DNA of 64,000 nt, from assembly GCF_009834515.1 (NCBI RefSeq), contig NZ_CP019426.1, positions 4,329,501-4,393,500 of the forward strand, read 5' to 3'. Every line of letters begins with the position of its first letter. Positions within the stretch are counted from its first letter, which is position 1. The notes beneath the pieces are model-generated. The model saw nothing but the letters and a program-made list of their open reading frames with translations, was not told where the DNA came from and did not search any database. Shown here piece after piece: positions 53,942-63,548 of this stretch. The stretch is from Pseudomonas sp. R84. GTDB taxonomy: Bacteria; Pseudomonadota; Gammaproteobacteria; Pseudomonadales; Pseudomonadaceae. A program made the position numbers and the translations under genes.

Positions 53942-56900
53942 TCAGCCTTTTTCGTCCATCCCGGCTTGCAGGGTCTGGGTGTCCAGATGCCCGCTCAGGG
54001 TGACAGGGCCGACTTTCAGGTTGCCGTTTTCCAGGGAAACCTTCGGTGCGTTTTCCTCGGCTTTATGCGGCAGATCAAGGCCCGCGTTCACGCCGTAGTC
54101 CCGGTTGCTCAAATCAGTGCTGCTGACCTTCGAACCACCCAGATCGACCTTCCCTTGTGTCGCCGAAATCCGCGCACCGGTCAGTTGTGTCGCGCCGCCA
54201 ACGGTAAGGTTTACACCTTGGCTGGCACTGATCCCGGACGCCTGCACAACGCTGTCCTTGTGTGCGTACTCACCCTGCGCTTTCAGTGTCGGTTTGTAAT
54301 CAGTGCCGGCGAGCTTATCTTTGTCGTTCGGTGGATTCTTCTTAGCGGTCAGGCCCAGATCGACATCGACCTTGGCGTGGTTGCTCGAGTCCTGACGGCT
54401 CTCCACGGTCAGATCACCTGCGACTTTGCCGCTGACATCTTTAGCGTCGATCCGCGCGCCCGCCAGTTGTGCATCACCAGCGCTGTTCAACACCACACTG
54501 TCAGCCTTGATCTGGCTGTTCTGCTGCGTGCTGCCTTGCAGGTAATCGACACCGACTTTCGCCCCAGCATTGAAACCGTGATCGCTGCTGGCCTTCTCAT
54601 CAGCGGCGGTCGGGGTTTTGCTGCTCAGGTTGCCACCGGCATTCAGCGCGACATTCCAGTTATTGCGGTGGTCAGTGGACTGCGCCGACTCCTGCACGTA
54701 ACCGCCCTTCTGCGCATCAATGCTGACGTTCGGTGCGCTGACTTGCGTGCCTTGCAGATGAATCGAATCACCGCTCACGACAATGCCGCTCTGACTGTTG
54801 AGCTGGCCACCGCTGAGGGTTTTCGAATCCTCATTGACCCGACCGATATTGAAATTGCCGCTCAGATTGCCGCCCTGATCACGGCTCTTCTCGCTGCTGG
54901 TTTTGCTGCCGCCACCCTTCAAGCCGCCGCCGAGGTTGCTGCCGGTGGTGGTGTGGGTGTCTGTGGCGGCTTGCAGATCGAGCTTGCCGTCGGCGTGCAA
55001 ATCGATGGCGCCAGCGCTGTCGATCTTCGTGCCTTGCTGCACTTGGTTGCCGCCGCTGCTCAACTGCACCGGACCGTTACCAGTGATGCTCGCGACGTGG
55101 GCCTGCGTGTCAGTGCTTTGCTTGCCGGTGTGATCGAGTTGGAAACCGGCGCCGAGATCGACGTTGGTGCCATCGGTGCCCGGCAAGGTGCCAACCGTCA
55201 GCGAGCCATTGCCGCGCAGGCTGCTGTCATTGCTGGTCTGCCGGTCGTTGGCCTGATTCAGCGCCAGATCACCACCCGTCTTGATGCTCACACCGCCCTG
55301 CCCGCCATCGAAACGACTGCCTGCGAACTGCGCATCGCCGCCGACCTTGATGTTCACACCCTGGCTGCCGGCATAGGCGCCGACCACGGCGGTGGAACTG
55401 TCCTTGCTCGAAGCACTGCTGCCTCCCGCGCCGCTGCCGGCAACGTTCACGTCTTCGCCGGTCTTGGTGTAGACGCGCACGTCGACCTTGGCATCCACCG
55501 CGTTAGCGCTGCTGTTGTGCGTGTTGCTCGCGGCATCGGCAAGCAGTTGGTCAGCGCTGATGTTCACTTGGCCGGCGCTGGCGCTGTATTGCGTGCCTTG
55601 GTCGTGCAGCGTGCCGGTGGTATTCACATCGACAGTGCCGCCATCAAAACGGCTGACCACAGCGTTGTTGTTTTGCTCGGTTTTGCTGGCACTGCCATGG
55701 CCGACTGCAACGTCGATACCGACATTCGGCTGACCGAGATTGGCCAGTGCGTCCTTGTCCGGCACCTTGCCGTTGAGCACGTCTTTGACCGCGCCCGCGA
55801 TCGGCCGGGCGATATCCTTGTACTCGACGTTGGCGCCGATGTCCGCCGACCAGTTGCTCTCGCTATGCGTGCTGCTGTCAGTGTTGCTGGCCGCGCGATT
55901 GTCGACTTCGCTGGCGGCAATATTCAGGCCGGTGCCAGCCTTGAGTTGCGCGCCTTCAGTGGCGAGTTTGTCGGCATTGATCGTCAGGCTGCCGCTGCTC
56001 TGTACGTTGCTGGTTTGCGCGGTGGTTTTACTGGTCGAATCCTGCGCCGTGCTGTGGGCGAAATCGACGCCACTGCCGGCACGGTCGAGGCCGCCGGTGT
56101 AGTAGAAACCGCCGCCGGTGCCGGAGGTGTCGGTGGTGGTTTTGTGACTGTCAGCTTCGGCCAGCAACGACACGTTTTGGCCGCTCAACGTCGTGTCGCC
56201 AGCGGTGGATTTCACCTCTGCGCCTTTGAGCGTAACGTCACCGCCCGCCTTCACCTGCACACTGCCACCGCTGAGGCTGGAGCCCTGCTGGGTGACGTCG
56301 TTGCGAGTAACCGTTTGCTGTTTGTCCTCGTAATGAATCCCGGCGCGATACTGCTCTGGCGTTTGCTCTTTGGCGTACGCCTCGAAGCCACGGGTTTGCG
56401 TGGTGTCAGTGCTGTCGTGAGTGTTCTGCGCCGAATGCACATTGACGTCACCCGCCGCGTCGGCCGTCAGCGCCCCGTCAGCCTTGACCGTCGAGCCGGC
56501 CACTGCAATGTCCTTGGCGCTTTTGAGCTTGAGGTTGCTGTCGGACACCAGTTCGCTGCGCACAGTGCTGCTGTCTTTGCTGTTCTGCCGCGACTCGTCC
56601 TTGCTGATGCCAAAGAACTTGCTGTCCTTGTCGTGGTTGTTGCTGTGCGAGGTGTCCTGCACACCGTCGATCACCAGCGAACCCTTGTCGCTAATCACGC
56701 TGGCGTCGGTGCCGCCACGCACTTGGCTGCCGCTGATGCGCACGTCGTCAGCCTTGACGATCAGTTTGCCGCTGGCGTTGACCTTGCTGCCCTGATGCTG
56801 GGTCTTGCCCTTGTCGGCATCGCCGGTCTTGCCGAAGAAACCACCGCCAACCAAATCACCGGAGTAACGGTTGTCGCTGCTGCGATTGGTCCGTGTGGCA

Positions 56901-58411
56901 GTGGTGATTTCCACCTGTTTGCCGGCCAGTTGCACGTCGCCGGCGCTGCTCAACTCTGCGCCTTCGGAGCGCAACAGCGCGGCGGTTTGCAGCGCAATGT
57001 TACCGGCCTTCAATTGGCTGGTGACGCTGCGCTGCTCTTCGCTGCTGCTGTTCCAATCGGCTTTCCACAGGTGTTTGCGGTGGTTGCCCTGATCGGTTTG
57101 CGTATGGCTTTCAGTGGCGGCGGTCAAGCGCAGATCACCGCCGCTTTGCACATCGAGAGTCTTCGCCGCTTCGACCTTGGCGGCTTTCAGCTCGGTGTCT
57201 TTACCGGACGACAACTTGGCATCGCGGCTAGCGATAATCTGGCTGCCGTGCTGGCGCGATTCACTGTCGGTCTGGGTGCGGTCGTAGGTTTCCCAAGTGA
57301 TGCCGATGGTGCTGTTGTTCCAGTTTTCGCGCTTTTCCTGAAGCTTGCGGCTTTCGACCGTGGATAGGGTCAGGTTGCGTTTCGCGTCAACGGCGACGTC
57401 GCGAGCACTGACATCAGTCGCGGCCAACGTAAGGTCCTTGCCGCTGTGCAAAGCGACATCGCCCTGACTGCTGCGAATACCGGCGCGGGTCACGTCGAGG
57501 CTGTTGGCCACGGCTTCACCGCTGACACTGAGGTCACCGGCGGAACGAATCTGCACGCCGTCACGCCCGGCCACTTGCACCGCGCCCACCCGCACGCCTG
57601 CGCCTTCGGCGGTGCTGACAATATTGATGCGTCCGGCCTGCATCGCGCCGAACAGGCTGGCATCAATGCGTTGATCGCCGGTGTTGCCGGCGGGGTCGAC
57701 GGTTTTCACCTGACCACTGGTGTAATCGACCTGATTGCGCCCGACCGTAAGGTTCAATTGATCGCGCGCATTGATCGCGCCCTGGCTGTCGATGCGCGGC
57801 GCAATCAGGTTGATCGAGCCCTCGCCGTTGCGCAGCCCACCGCTTTGAATCTGCAACTGACCACTGGCGTCGCGGGTATTCAGGCTTTGCAGTTTGCCGT
57901 CATTCAATTCCGGGCGACCGACCAGCAGATTGGCGTTCGGCGTGTTGATGAAACTGCCGCCATTGACCGAGATGCCGTTAGGGTTGGCCAGCACATAATC
58001 GGCGGACCGGCCGAAAATTTCCTGCGCGCCATTGATCGCGGAAGGATTGCGGCTGATCACTTCATTGAGGATCACGCTCGCCGCCTGGCCTTGCAGTTGC
58101 GGGTTGGCCGCCAGTTGCCCGGCCAGTTGCGATTGCCCGGCCTGCAAGGCGTTGTTCAGCACCAGGCCCTGACGGTCGACGTTGTAGTCGAGGAACTGGT
58201 TGTGCGACAGGCCCGAACCGTTGGGCGCGACGATGTTGACGATGGGCACACCGCCCTGGGTCTGCAATTGCGCGGTGCCGCCGGGTCCCGGTGCGACCAC
58301 TACACCACCGGCGAGCGCGCTCGGCAGGTGCACGGCGAAGAACAGGCTGGCAATCGCCCAGCGCAATTTGCCCCGAGGCGAAAGATGAAATGCAAAGGTG
58401 TGTGCTGGCAT
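53942..58411 (-). CDS. TpsA: filamentous-haemagglutinin-like exoprotein of a two-partner system
   Basis: 1489 aa from the ATG at 58411, which follows TGGAGACG. The Sec signal ends near SALAGG (about 34). The TPS secretion domain (about 40-270) has SHNQFLDYNVDRQGLVLNN and the hallmark VLANPNGISVNGGSFINTPN. The rest is a beta-helical run of haemagglutinin repeats, Ser/Thr/Asp-rich, with motifs such as AGGDVTLKGAEVKSTAGDT. It is secreted through the TpsB pore gene just upstream. The protein ends within the repeat region. No PT-VENN motif, toxin domain or following immunity gene is visible, unlike CdiA. An adhesin role is the simplest reading; truncation of a once longer protein is possible. Confidence 0.92.
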   Translation of the reverse strand: MPAHTFAFHLSPRGKLRWAIASLFFAVHLPSALAGGVVVAPGPGGTAQLQTQGGVPIVNIVAPNGSGLSHNQFLDYNVDRQGLVLNNALQAGQSQLAGQLAANPQLQGQAASVILNEVISRNPSAINGAQEIFGRSADYVLANPNGISVNGGSFINTPNANLLVGRPELNDGKLQSLNTRDASGQLQIQSGGLRNGEGSINLIAPRIDSQGAINARDQLNLTVGRNQVDYTSGQVKTVDPAGNTGDQRIDASLFGAMQAGRINIVSTAEGAGVRVGAVQVAGRDGVQIRSAGDLSVSGEAVANSLDVTRAGIRSSQGDVALHSGKDLTLAATDVSARDVAVDAKRNLTLSTVESRKLQEKRENWNNSTIGITWETYDRTQTDSESRQHGSQIIASRDAKLSSGKDTELKAAKVEAAKTLDVQSGGDLRLTAATESHTQTDQGNHRKHLWKADWNSSSEEQRSVTSQLKAGNIALQTAALLRSEGAELSSAGDVQLAGKQVEITTATRTNRSSDNRYSGDLVGGGFFGKTGDADKGKTQHQGSKVNASGKLIVKADDVRISGSQVRGGTDASVISDKGSLVIDGVQDTSHSNNHDKDSKFFGISKDESRQNSKDSSTVRSELVSDSNLKLKSAKDIAVAGSTVKADGALTADAAGDVNVHSAQNTHDSTDTTQTRGFEAYAKEQTPEQYRAGIHYEDKQQTVTRNDVTQQGSSLSGGSVQVKAGGDVTLKGAEVKSTAGDTTLSGQNVSLLAEADSHKTTTDTSGTGGGFYYTGGLDRAGSGVDFAHSTAQDSTSKTTAQTSNVQSSGSLTINADKLATEGAQLKAGTGLNIAASEVDNRAASNTDSSTHSESNWSADIGANVEYKDIARPIAGAVKDVLNGKVPDKDALANLGQPNVGIDVAVGHGSASKTEQNNNAVVSRFDGGTVDVNTTGTLHDQGTQYSASAGQVNISADQLLADAASNTHNSSANAVDAKVDVRVYTKTGEDVNVAGSGAGGSSASSKDSSTAVVGAYAGSQGVNIKVGGDAQFAGSRFDGGQGGVSIKTGGDLALNQANDRQTSNDSSLRGNGSLTVGTLPGTDGTNVDLGAGFQLDHTGKQSTDTQAHVASITGNGPVQLSSGGNQVQQGTKIDSAGAIDLHADGKLDLQAATDTHTTTGSNLGGGLKGGGSKTSSEKSRDQGGNLSGNFNIGRVNEDSKTLSGGQLNSQSGIVVSGDSIHLQGTQVSAPNVSIDAQKGGYVQESAQSTDHRNNWNVALNAGGNLSSKTPTAADEKASSDHGFNAGAKVGVDYLQGSTQQNSQIKADSVVLNSAGDAQLAGARIDAKDVSGKVAGDLTVESRQDSSNHAKVDVDLGLTAKKNPPNDKDKLAGTDYKPTLKAQGEYAHKDSVVQASGISASQGVNLTVGGATQLTGARISATQGKVDLGGSKVSSTDLSNRDYGVNAGLDLPHKAEENAPKVSLENGNLKVGPVTLSGHLDTQTLQAGMDEKG

Positions 58412-58508
58412 AAAAACGTCTCCATGTGAGTACGGCATCACGTTGCGCGTTTAGTCTTGGCCGTGGCTGACGCGCTCAGATCCGACGGCTGTTTGTTCAC
58501 TGCGTTGC

Positions 58509-60236
58509 TCAGATTTGCAGGCCCACGCGCATCAGCCAGGTTTCAGGCTCGTGCTGCAGACCGTTCGGGGTGTTGAGGGCGCGCTGGTAATCGATGTCGA
58601 CTTGCAGATTCTTCCAGCCCAGATTCAGGCCGACACTGGCGCCACTCAGGCGTTGGCCCTGCGCGCCGTGATCGGCCTTGATCCAGCCGTGGTCGAGGCC
58701 CACTCGCGGGGTGATCTGCAGCGGCCACTCACTGCGCAGCGGCAGGCGCAAGGTGTTGCGCCAGATCGCGCCGCTGGCGCCGGAGGCACTGCTGACGCGA
58801 TAGCCACGCACCGCCGAATCGTCGGTGCCGAGCAATTGTTCGATGGCCGGCAACGGGTCCGGGCTGTACTGCAAATTGAGTTGGCTCTGCCACTGCCAGG
58901 CCTGCGCACCGAGTTGACCGTTGCGCCATTGGCTGAGGCCGGCGCGGTACTTGCGGAACTGCGCCTTGGGCAGATTGTTGATCTGCTGCTGAGAATCGTC
59001 GTCGGCGCCAAACCAGCGCAGGCCCTGGGCGTAATTGACGTCGAGGTTCCACACCGCGCGGTCGAGCCAGAACAGATTGAGCCCGGCCTCGGCCACCGTC
59101 AGGGTCGGGCTCTGAATACCGAGGCGAACGTCTTGCAGATAGCTGTCGACATCCTTGTGCGCCAGTTGCAGGTTGGCACTGAGCTGACGGCTCTGGTCGC
59201 GCCATAGCACACGGTCGGCGCGCAGGCTGACTTGGTCGGTGATGCCGGTGCTGTGCAAGGTCACGCTCGGCAGTTTGAATGGCGCGCGATATTCGGCGTG
59301 GCTGGCGAACACGCTGTAAGTCCAGTAGCCGTAGGGAATCGCGTAATACAGGCTGGCGTTGCGGCTGTAGCGGTCGCCCTGATTGAGGGTGTCGCTGGCA
59401 CTGATGCTCAACAAATCGTTGAGTTGCAGCGGGCTGTCGAGACTCAGGCTGACGGTGTCGCGGTCGCGTCCGGTGCTGGCGCTGCCGAGGTTGTCGATCC
59501 CGGCGTTCAAGGCCCAGCGTGACGGCGCAGCGCTGCGCGAGCGCAGGATGATTCGCGAGGCGCCGGGCTGGCTGCCGGGGGCGATGTCGGCGGTGAGATC
59601 GATCGAGCGCAAGCGATTGAGTTGATCGAGGCCCTGCTCCAGATCACGCAGGTTCAACGGCTCGCCGAGCATTCCCGGGAAAGCGCCACCCAACGAAACC
59701 GGCAGACTTTGATCGGCCAGTTCAATCGACTCGATGTAGCCTTCGTCAACGCGGATATCCAGCGACTGCCCCGCTGCCGGTGCGCTGAGCAGATACGGGC
59801 GGCTGGCGATGTAGCCCTTGTCGACGTAGCTCGAAGTGATAGTCGCGAGCAGATGATTGATCTGGCCGACACCCATGCACGGCGCCAGCAGCGGTTTGAT
59901 CCGTGCGTTGAGTTTGTCGCTGTCGATCAGCGTGACACCGCCGATGCGCGTGCCGCTCAGCGGCCAGCAACGTTCATCGGGGGCGACCGTTTGCGGGAGC
60001 GCCGGGGTGACCGGCGCCGGACCGAATGCGCCGCGCTCCAATTGCCGCTTTCTTTGCTCAAGCTGCAGTTGTTGCAGATCGCGCTGTTGCTGTTGTTGCT
60101 GGCGCAGCACTTCCTGACCCGGTGCAACAGGTTCGGCCGCTTCAGTCGAGGAGGCACAGACACTCAACACAAAGGCCGACAGCAGCGGGCAAAGCGCGGA
60201 ACGACGACGAAAAACAGCGTGAAACGGATACGGCAC
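58509..60236 (-). CDS. TpsB: outer-membrane transporter of the ShlB/FhaC family
   Basis: 575 aa, starting at GTG with AAGGATGTTGC upstream. A signal peptide (about 1-33) leads to a Gln-rich helix (about 45-70, RQQQQQQRDLQQLQLEQRK). A POTRA_2-type domain follows (about 95-175) with CWPLSGTRIGGVTLID and DKGYIASRPYLL. A 16-strand barrel shows the conserved VRGYR in loop 6 (about residue 473) and a terminal GLQI. It exports TpsA from the periplasm. It precedes tpsA on the same strand, 97 bases apart, so the two form an operon. Confidence 0.94.
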   Translation of the reverse strand: MPYPFHAVFRRRSALCPLLSAFVLSVCASSTEAAEPVAPGQEVLRQQQQQQRDLQQLQLEQRKRQLERGAFGPAPVTPALPQTVAPDERCWPLSGTRIGGVTLIDSDKLNARIKPLLAPCMGVGQINHLLATITSSYVDKGYIASRPYLLSAPAAGQSLDIRVDEGYIESIELADQSLPVSLGGAFPGMLGEPLNLRDLEQGLDQLNRLRSIDLTADIAPGSQPGASRIILRSRSAAPSRWALNAGIDNLGSASTGRDRDTVSLSLDSPLQLNDLLSISASDTLNQGDRYSRNASLYYAIPYGYWTYSVFASHAEYRAPFKLPSVTLHSTGITDQVSLRADRVLWRDQSRQLSANLQLAHKDVDSYLQDVRLGIQSPTLTVAEAGLNLFWLDRAVWNLDVNYAQGLRWFGADDDSQQQINNLPKAQFRKYRAGLSQWRNGQLGAQAWQWQSQLNLQYSPDPLPAIEQLLGTDDSAVRGYRVSSASGASGAIWRNTLRLPLRSEWPLQITPRVGLDHGWIKADHGAQGQRLSGASVGLNLGWKNLQVDIDYQRALNTPNGLQHEPETWLMRVGLQI

Positions 60237-60344
60237 GCAACATCCTTGCGATCATAAAATGGCGTAATGCCATGTCATCAATGATCGTGATAGTCGGAGC
60301 CCTCCTACACAAATGCAAGACGCTTCCTACAGCGCTTACATTTC

Positions 60345-61478
60345 TTAAACAATTGCTTTGCCTGGCTTTATTGTCAGCAGCAAGGCCACGGCGCTGCACA
60401 CTATCAGGGTTTCCCCGAGAGCTTGAAACCAGCCCGCAAGCATCAGCCCTGTGCCGATCAGCAGGTAATACAGCAAGCCCAATAACGCCCCGGCGGTGCC
60501 CAATCGATCAGCGTAATCGGCCAGTGCCGAACCGAGAACATTGGGGATCGCCAAGCCAAACGCCAACACCACCAGCAACATCGGCAGGACGAACGCGACA
60601 CTGTTCTGCAGCGACCACACGCCCACACCACCGAGCAACGCGATGCCACCCGCGAGGCGAATCAACTGCAATACCTTGAACCCTGCCGTCAATAAACGCC
60701 GGTTGAGCCATGCTCCAAAACCTGAGCCCAGCGCGAGGATCACGCCGCTGTAACCGAACACACTGGCGTCCACCCCCAGCCGCTGAAACATGAACGGAGC
60801 GAGGCTGTAATAGCTGAACAGCGCCACGTTGAACGACGCGATCCACAGCGCCGAACGCCAGATACCCAAGTCACGCAACATGCGCCCAAGGGTTTCGAAC
60901 AAACCGACATGGCCGGTTGGCGCTGTCCGGGTTTCCACCAGGGTGTACCAACTCCACAGCCACAGCAGCGTTGCCAGCAACAGCAACGCGCCAAGCACAC
61001 CGCGATAACCGAAAACCTGAACCAGACTGGCGCCGCTGAACAAACCAATCGCCGGACTGGCCGCCAGCGCGATGCCCACCAACGAAAACACCTGCGCAAG
61101 TTCGGCGCCTTTGAAGCGGTCGCGCAACACGGTTTGCGTGACCACCGAGCCCACCGCCGCACCGAACGCCGCCAACATCTGCGCCAGTAACAAGCCGTTG
61201 AAACTGCTGACCCGCAGGCCGAAAAGCGTGGCAATTGCATAGATTGCCAAGCCCGCGAGCATTGCCGGGCGCCGACCAATGCGATCACACAAACGCCCCC
61301 ACACCACCACCCCGACGGCAAACGCGAGGAAATACACCGACAACGTCTGCGCCGCCGCTTGCGGGCCAACATTAAACACCCGCCCGATATCACCGAGCGC
61401 CGGGCTGTAAAGGGTTTGTGCGATCTGCGGAAACATCAGCAGCGCAATCGCTAGCCACAGGAAATGTCTGTTGTTCAT
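60345..61478 (-). CDS. Bcr/CflA-type MFS efflux transporter
   Basis: 377 aa with 12 predicted helices. MFPQIAQTLYSPALGDIGRVF, the motif-A loop GRLCDRIGRRPAMLAG and a motif C-like GAAVGSVVTQTVLRDRFKG match the 12-TM Bcr/CflA drug-exporter group. An ATG with GGAG upstream gives the start. The gene is divergent from an AraC regulator, with 99 bases between the two start codons, the arrangement of the E. coli nimT-nimR pair. The substrate is unknown. Confidence 0.9.
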   Translation of the reverse strand: MNNRHFLWLAIALLMFPQIAQTLYSPALGDIGRVFNVGPQAAAQTLSVYFLAFAVGVVVWGRLCDRIGRRPAMLAGLAIYAIATLFGLRVSSFNGLLLAQMLAAFGAAVGSVVTQTVLRDRFKGAELAQVFSLVGIALAASPAIGLFSGASLVQVFGYRGVLGALLLLATLLWLWSWYTLVETRTAPTGHVGLFETLGRMLRDLGIWRSALWIASFNVALFSYYSLAPFMFQRLGVDASVFGYSGVILALGSGFGAWLNRRLLTAGFKVLQLIRLAGGIALLGGVGVWSLQNSVAFVLPMLLVVLAFGLAIPNVLGSALADYADRLGTAGALLGLLYYLLIGTGLMLAGWFQALGETLIVCSAVALLLTIKPGKAIV

Positions 61479-61577
61479 TTTTCATCACTCCTCGCATTAA
61501 GCCGCCGAGGAGTTTAAGAATCGGTGAGTGGCGTATTATCCGAATCCTGCCAATTTATCGATGAAATCGTACAACCC

Positions 61578-62342
61578 ATGGCCTGGCTCGACGCCCACGC
61601 AACCTTCGACGCTGATCGCTTTCAGGCACCGGTGATTGGCCTCGCCTCGACTTTGGGTGATCACGATTCCGGCCTGCACCGTCATCAACGCGGGCAACTG
61701 CTGTACACGCGACAAGGCTGCACGCGGATCACCCTGGCGCAGCAATTGTGTCTGCTGCCGCCGTCGCGGGCGGCGTGGATTCCGCCGGGTGTCAGCCATC
61801 GCGCGGTGATGCAGCAGAGTGTCGATTACCGCTCCATCTACTTGATCCCCGAACTGTGCGCTGCACTGCCGCAGCAGGTCTGCGTGATTGAAGTCAGCCC
61901 GTTGTTGCGTGCGGTGCTGGAACCGATGGCGCTGGCCGATTTCGCCAGCGATTGGCAGCAAGGCAAATTCGTCCATCTGCTCGGCCTGTGCCTGAGCGAA
62001 ATCGCCGAAGCGGCGCAGCAACCGATGCTGTTACCGTTACCTCAGGACAAGCGCCTGGCGCCACTGCTGAAAACGCCCGAACAACTGCCTCCGGAACTGC
62101 AAGTGCTGGAACAGCAGATCGGCGCCAGCAACCGTACCATCGGGCGGATCTTCCAGCGCGAAACCGGCATGAGTTATCAGCAATGGCGCCAGCAGTGGCG
62201 CTTGATGCGCGCGATGGAATTGCTCGCCACAGGGCGCAGCCTGAGTTACTGCGCTTTCGAAACGGGTTTTGCCAGCGACAGCGCCTTCATCGCCTTCTTC
62301 AAATCCATGACCGGCAGTACACCGGGCCATTGGCTCAAGTGA
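61578..62342 (+). CDS. AraC family regulator (NimR-like)
   Basis: 254 aa from the ATG at 61578; a GTG at 61524 is an alternative. The cupin half has HDSGLHRHQRGQLLYTRQGC and PPSRAAWIPPGVSHRAV. The C-terminal AraC DNA-binding half has EQQIGASNRTIGRIFQRETGM and CAFETGFASDSAFIAFFKSM. It is divergent from the MFS gene and upstream of emrA, so it may control either or both. It is the second AraC gene of this subgroup in the window and is recognisably related to the one at 20849-21631. Confidence 0.92.
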   Translation: MAWLDAHATFDADRFQAPVIGLASTLGDHDSGLHRHQRGQLLYTRQGCTRITLAQQLCLLPPSRAAWIPPGVSHRAVMQQSVDYRSIYLIPELCAALPQQVCVIEVSPLLRAVLEPMALADFASDWQQGKFVHLLGLCLSEIAEAAQQPMLLPLPQDKRLAPLLKTPEQLPPELQVLEQQIGASNRTIGRIFQRETGMSYQQWRQQWRLMRAMELLATGRSLSYCAFETGFASDSAFIAFFKSMTGSTPGHWLK

Positions 62343-62395
62343 GCAACTGACGATCGGCGCCAGAAATCATTTGCGACTAAATATTACCTGCGTCA

Positions 62396-62411
62396 TATTA
62401 CAGCCGTAATA
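62396..62411. promoter_or_regulatory. palindrome TATTAC-N4-GTAATA upstream of emrA
   Basis: TATTAC-AGCC-GTAATA is a perfect 6-base inverted repeat. A third TATTAC lies 14 bases upstream (62382-62387). The site ends 27 bases before the emrA ATG, where a repressor would block transcription. The regulator is unknown. Confidence 0.55.
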
Positions 62412-62438
62412 ACGGCCCGTTTGCGCAGGTAACCCGCC

Positions 62439-63548
62439 ATGACCAGCATGCCCACCCTCGAACCTGTTGTGGTGAAGACCAAGCCGCCCCTGCTTAAACG
62501 CTTGCTGCTTCCCGGCGCCGGATTGCTCGCGTTGATCTTCGCCGGGGTCTACGCCGTGCATTGGTGGGGCGCCGGGCGTTTTCTCGAAGAAACCGACGAT
62601 GCCTATATTGGTGGTGATGTCACGGTGATCGGGCCGAAAGTCGCCGGTTACATCGACGAAGTGCTGGTCAGCGACAATCAGCATGTGAAGGCCGGCGATG
62701 TGTTGATCCGCCTCGACGCCCGCGACTATCGCGCCAACCTCGCCAAAGCTGAAGGCGCCGTTGCCGCCGAAGAAGCGCTGCTGGCCAACCTCGACGCCAC
62801 CGAACAACTGCAACAAGCGGTGATCGGCCAAGCCCGCGCCGGCATCGATGCCGCCGGTGCGGAAACCGCGCGCTCACGGGATGACAACGCACGCTACAAA
62901 CGCTTGGTGACCACCAACGCCGTGTCCGTGGAAAGCGCACAACGTGCCGACGCCACCTTCAAAACTGCGCAAGCCCTCAGCGCCCGCGCGCAGGCCGAAC
63001 TGCTGGCCGCGCAACGCCAACTGGCGGTGATCGACACCCAGAAACAACAGGCCCGCGCCGCCCTTCAACAAGCCCGCGCCGAACGTGATCTGGCGCAACT
63101 GAACCTCGGCTACACCGAACTGCGCGCACCGGTCGATGGGGTGATCGGCAACCGGCGCGCACGGGTTGGCGCCTACGCTCAGGCCGGTTCGCAACAGTTG
63201 TCGGTGGTACCGGCCAGCGGTTTGTGGGTCGACGCCAACTTCAAGGAAGACCAACTGGCGCGGATGAAACCCGGGCAGCGCGTTAGCATCCGTGCTGACG
63301 TGCTTTCCGGTCAGGAATTCCACGGTCGCCTCGACAGCCTCGCCCCCGCCACCGGCTCGCTATTCAGTGTGCTGCCGCCGGAAAACGCCACTGGCAACTT
63401 CACCAAAATCGTCCAGCGCGTGCCAGTGCGCATCCTCCTTGATCCAGCTGACGGCGTGCTCGGTCACTTGCGCCCGGGCCTGTCGGTAACAGCGGAAGTC
63501 GACACCCGCGTGCAACCGGAAACCAGCGCCGTGGCCGTCGCGCCATGA
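62439..63548 (+). CDS. emrA: HlyD/EmrA-family periplasmic adaptor
   Basis: 369 aa. One N-terminal transmembrane helix (about 24-45) precedes the biotinyl-lipoyl-like half (about 55-90, DAYIGGDVTVIGPKVAGYID). A long alpha-helical hairpin (about 95-215, Ala/Gln/Arg-rich) follows, then a beta-barrel part with LNLGYTELRAPVDGVIGNR and SGLWVDANFKEDQLARMKPG. It links the inner-membrane pump to an outer-membrane channel for drug or metabolite export. Its stop overlaps the emrB start (ATGA). No TolC-like gene lies in the window. Confidence 0.92.
   Translation: MTSMPTLEPVVVKTKPPLLKRLLLPGAGLLALIFAGVYAVHWWGAGRFLEETDDAYIGGDVTVIGPKVAGYIDEVLVSDNQHVKAGDVLIRLDARDYRANLAKAEGAVAAEEALLANLDATEQLQQAVIGQARAGIDAAGAETARSRDDNARYKRLVTTNAVSVESAQRADATFKTAQALSARAQAELLAAQRQLAVIDTQKQQARAALQQARAERDLAQLNLGYTELRAPVDGVIGNRRARVGAYAQAGSQQLSVVPASGLWVDANFKEDQLARMKPGQRVSIRADVLSGQEFHGRLDSLAPATGSLFSVLPPENATGNFTKIVQRVPVRILLDPADGVLGHLRPGLSVTAEVDTRVQPETSAVAVAP

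Noticed and set aside
53906-57367. A plus-strand open frame of 1153 codons opposite tpsA
   Set aside because: Antisense to a clear TpsA with TPS domain; composition is an artefact of high GC and repeats.
53942-58411. Contact-dependent inhibition locus (cdiBAI)
   Set aside because: The large protein has no PT-VENN or toxin domain, and no small immunity gene follows; the next gene is a cytochrome c in its own unit.
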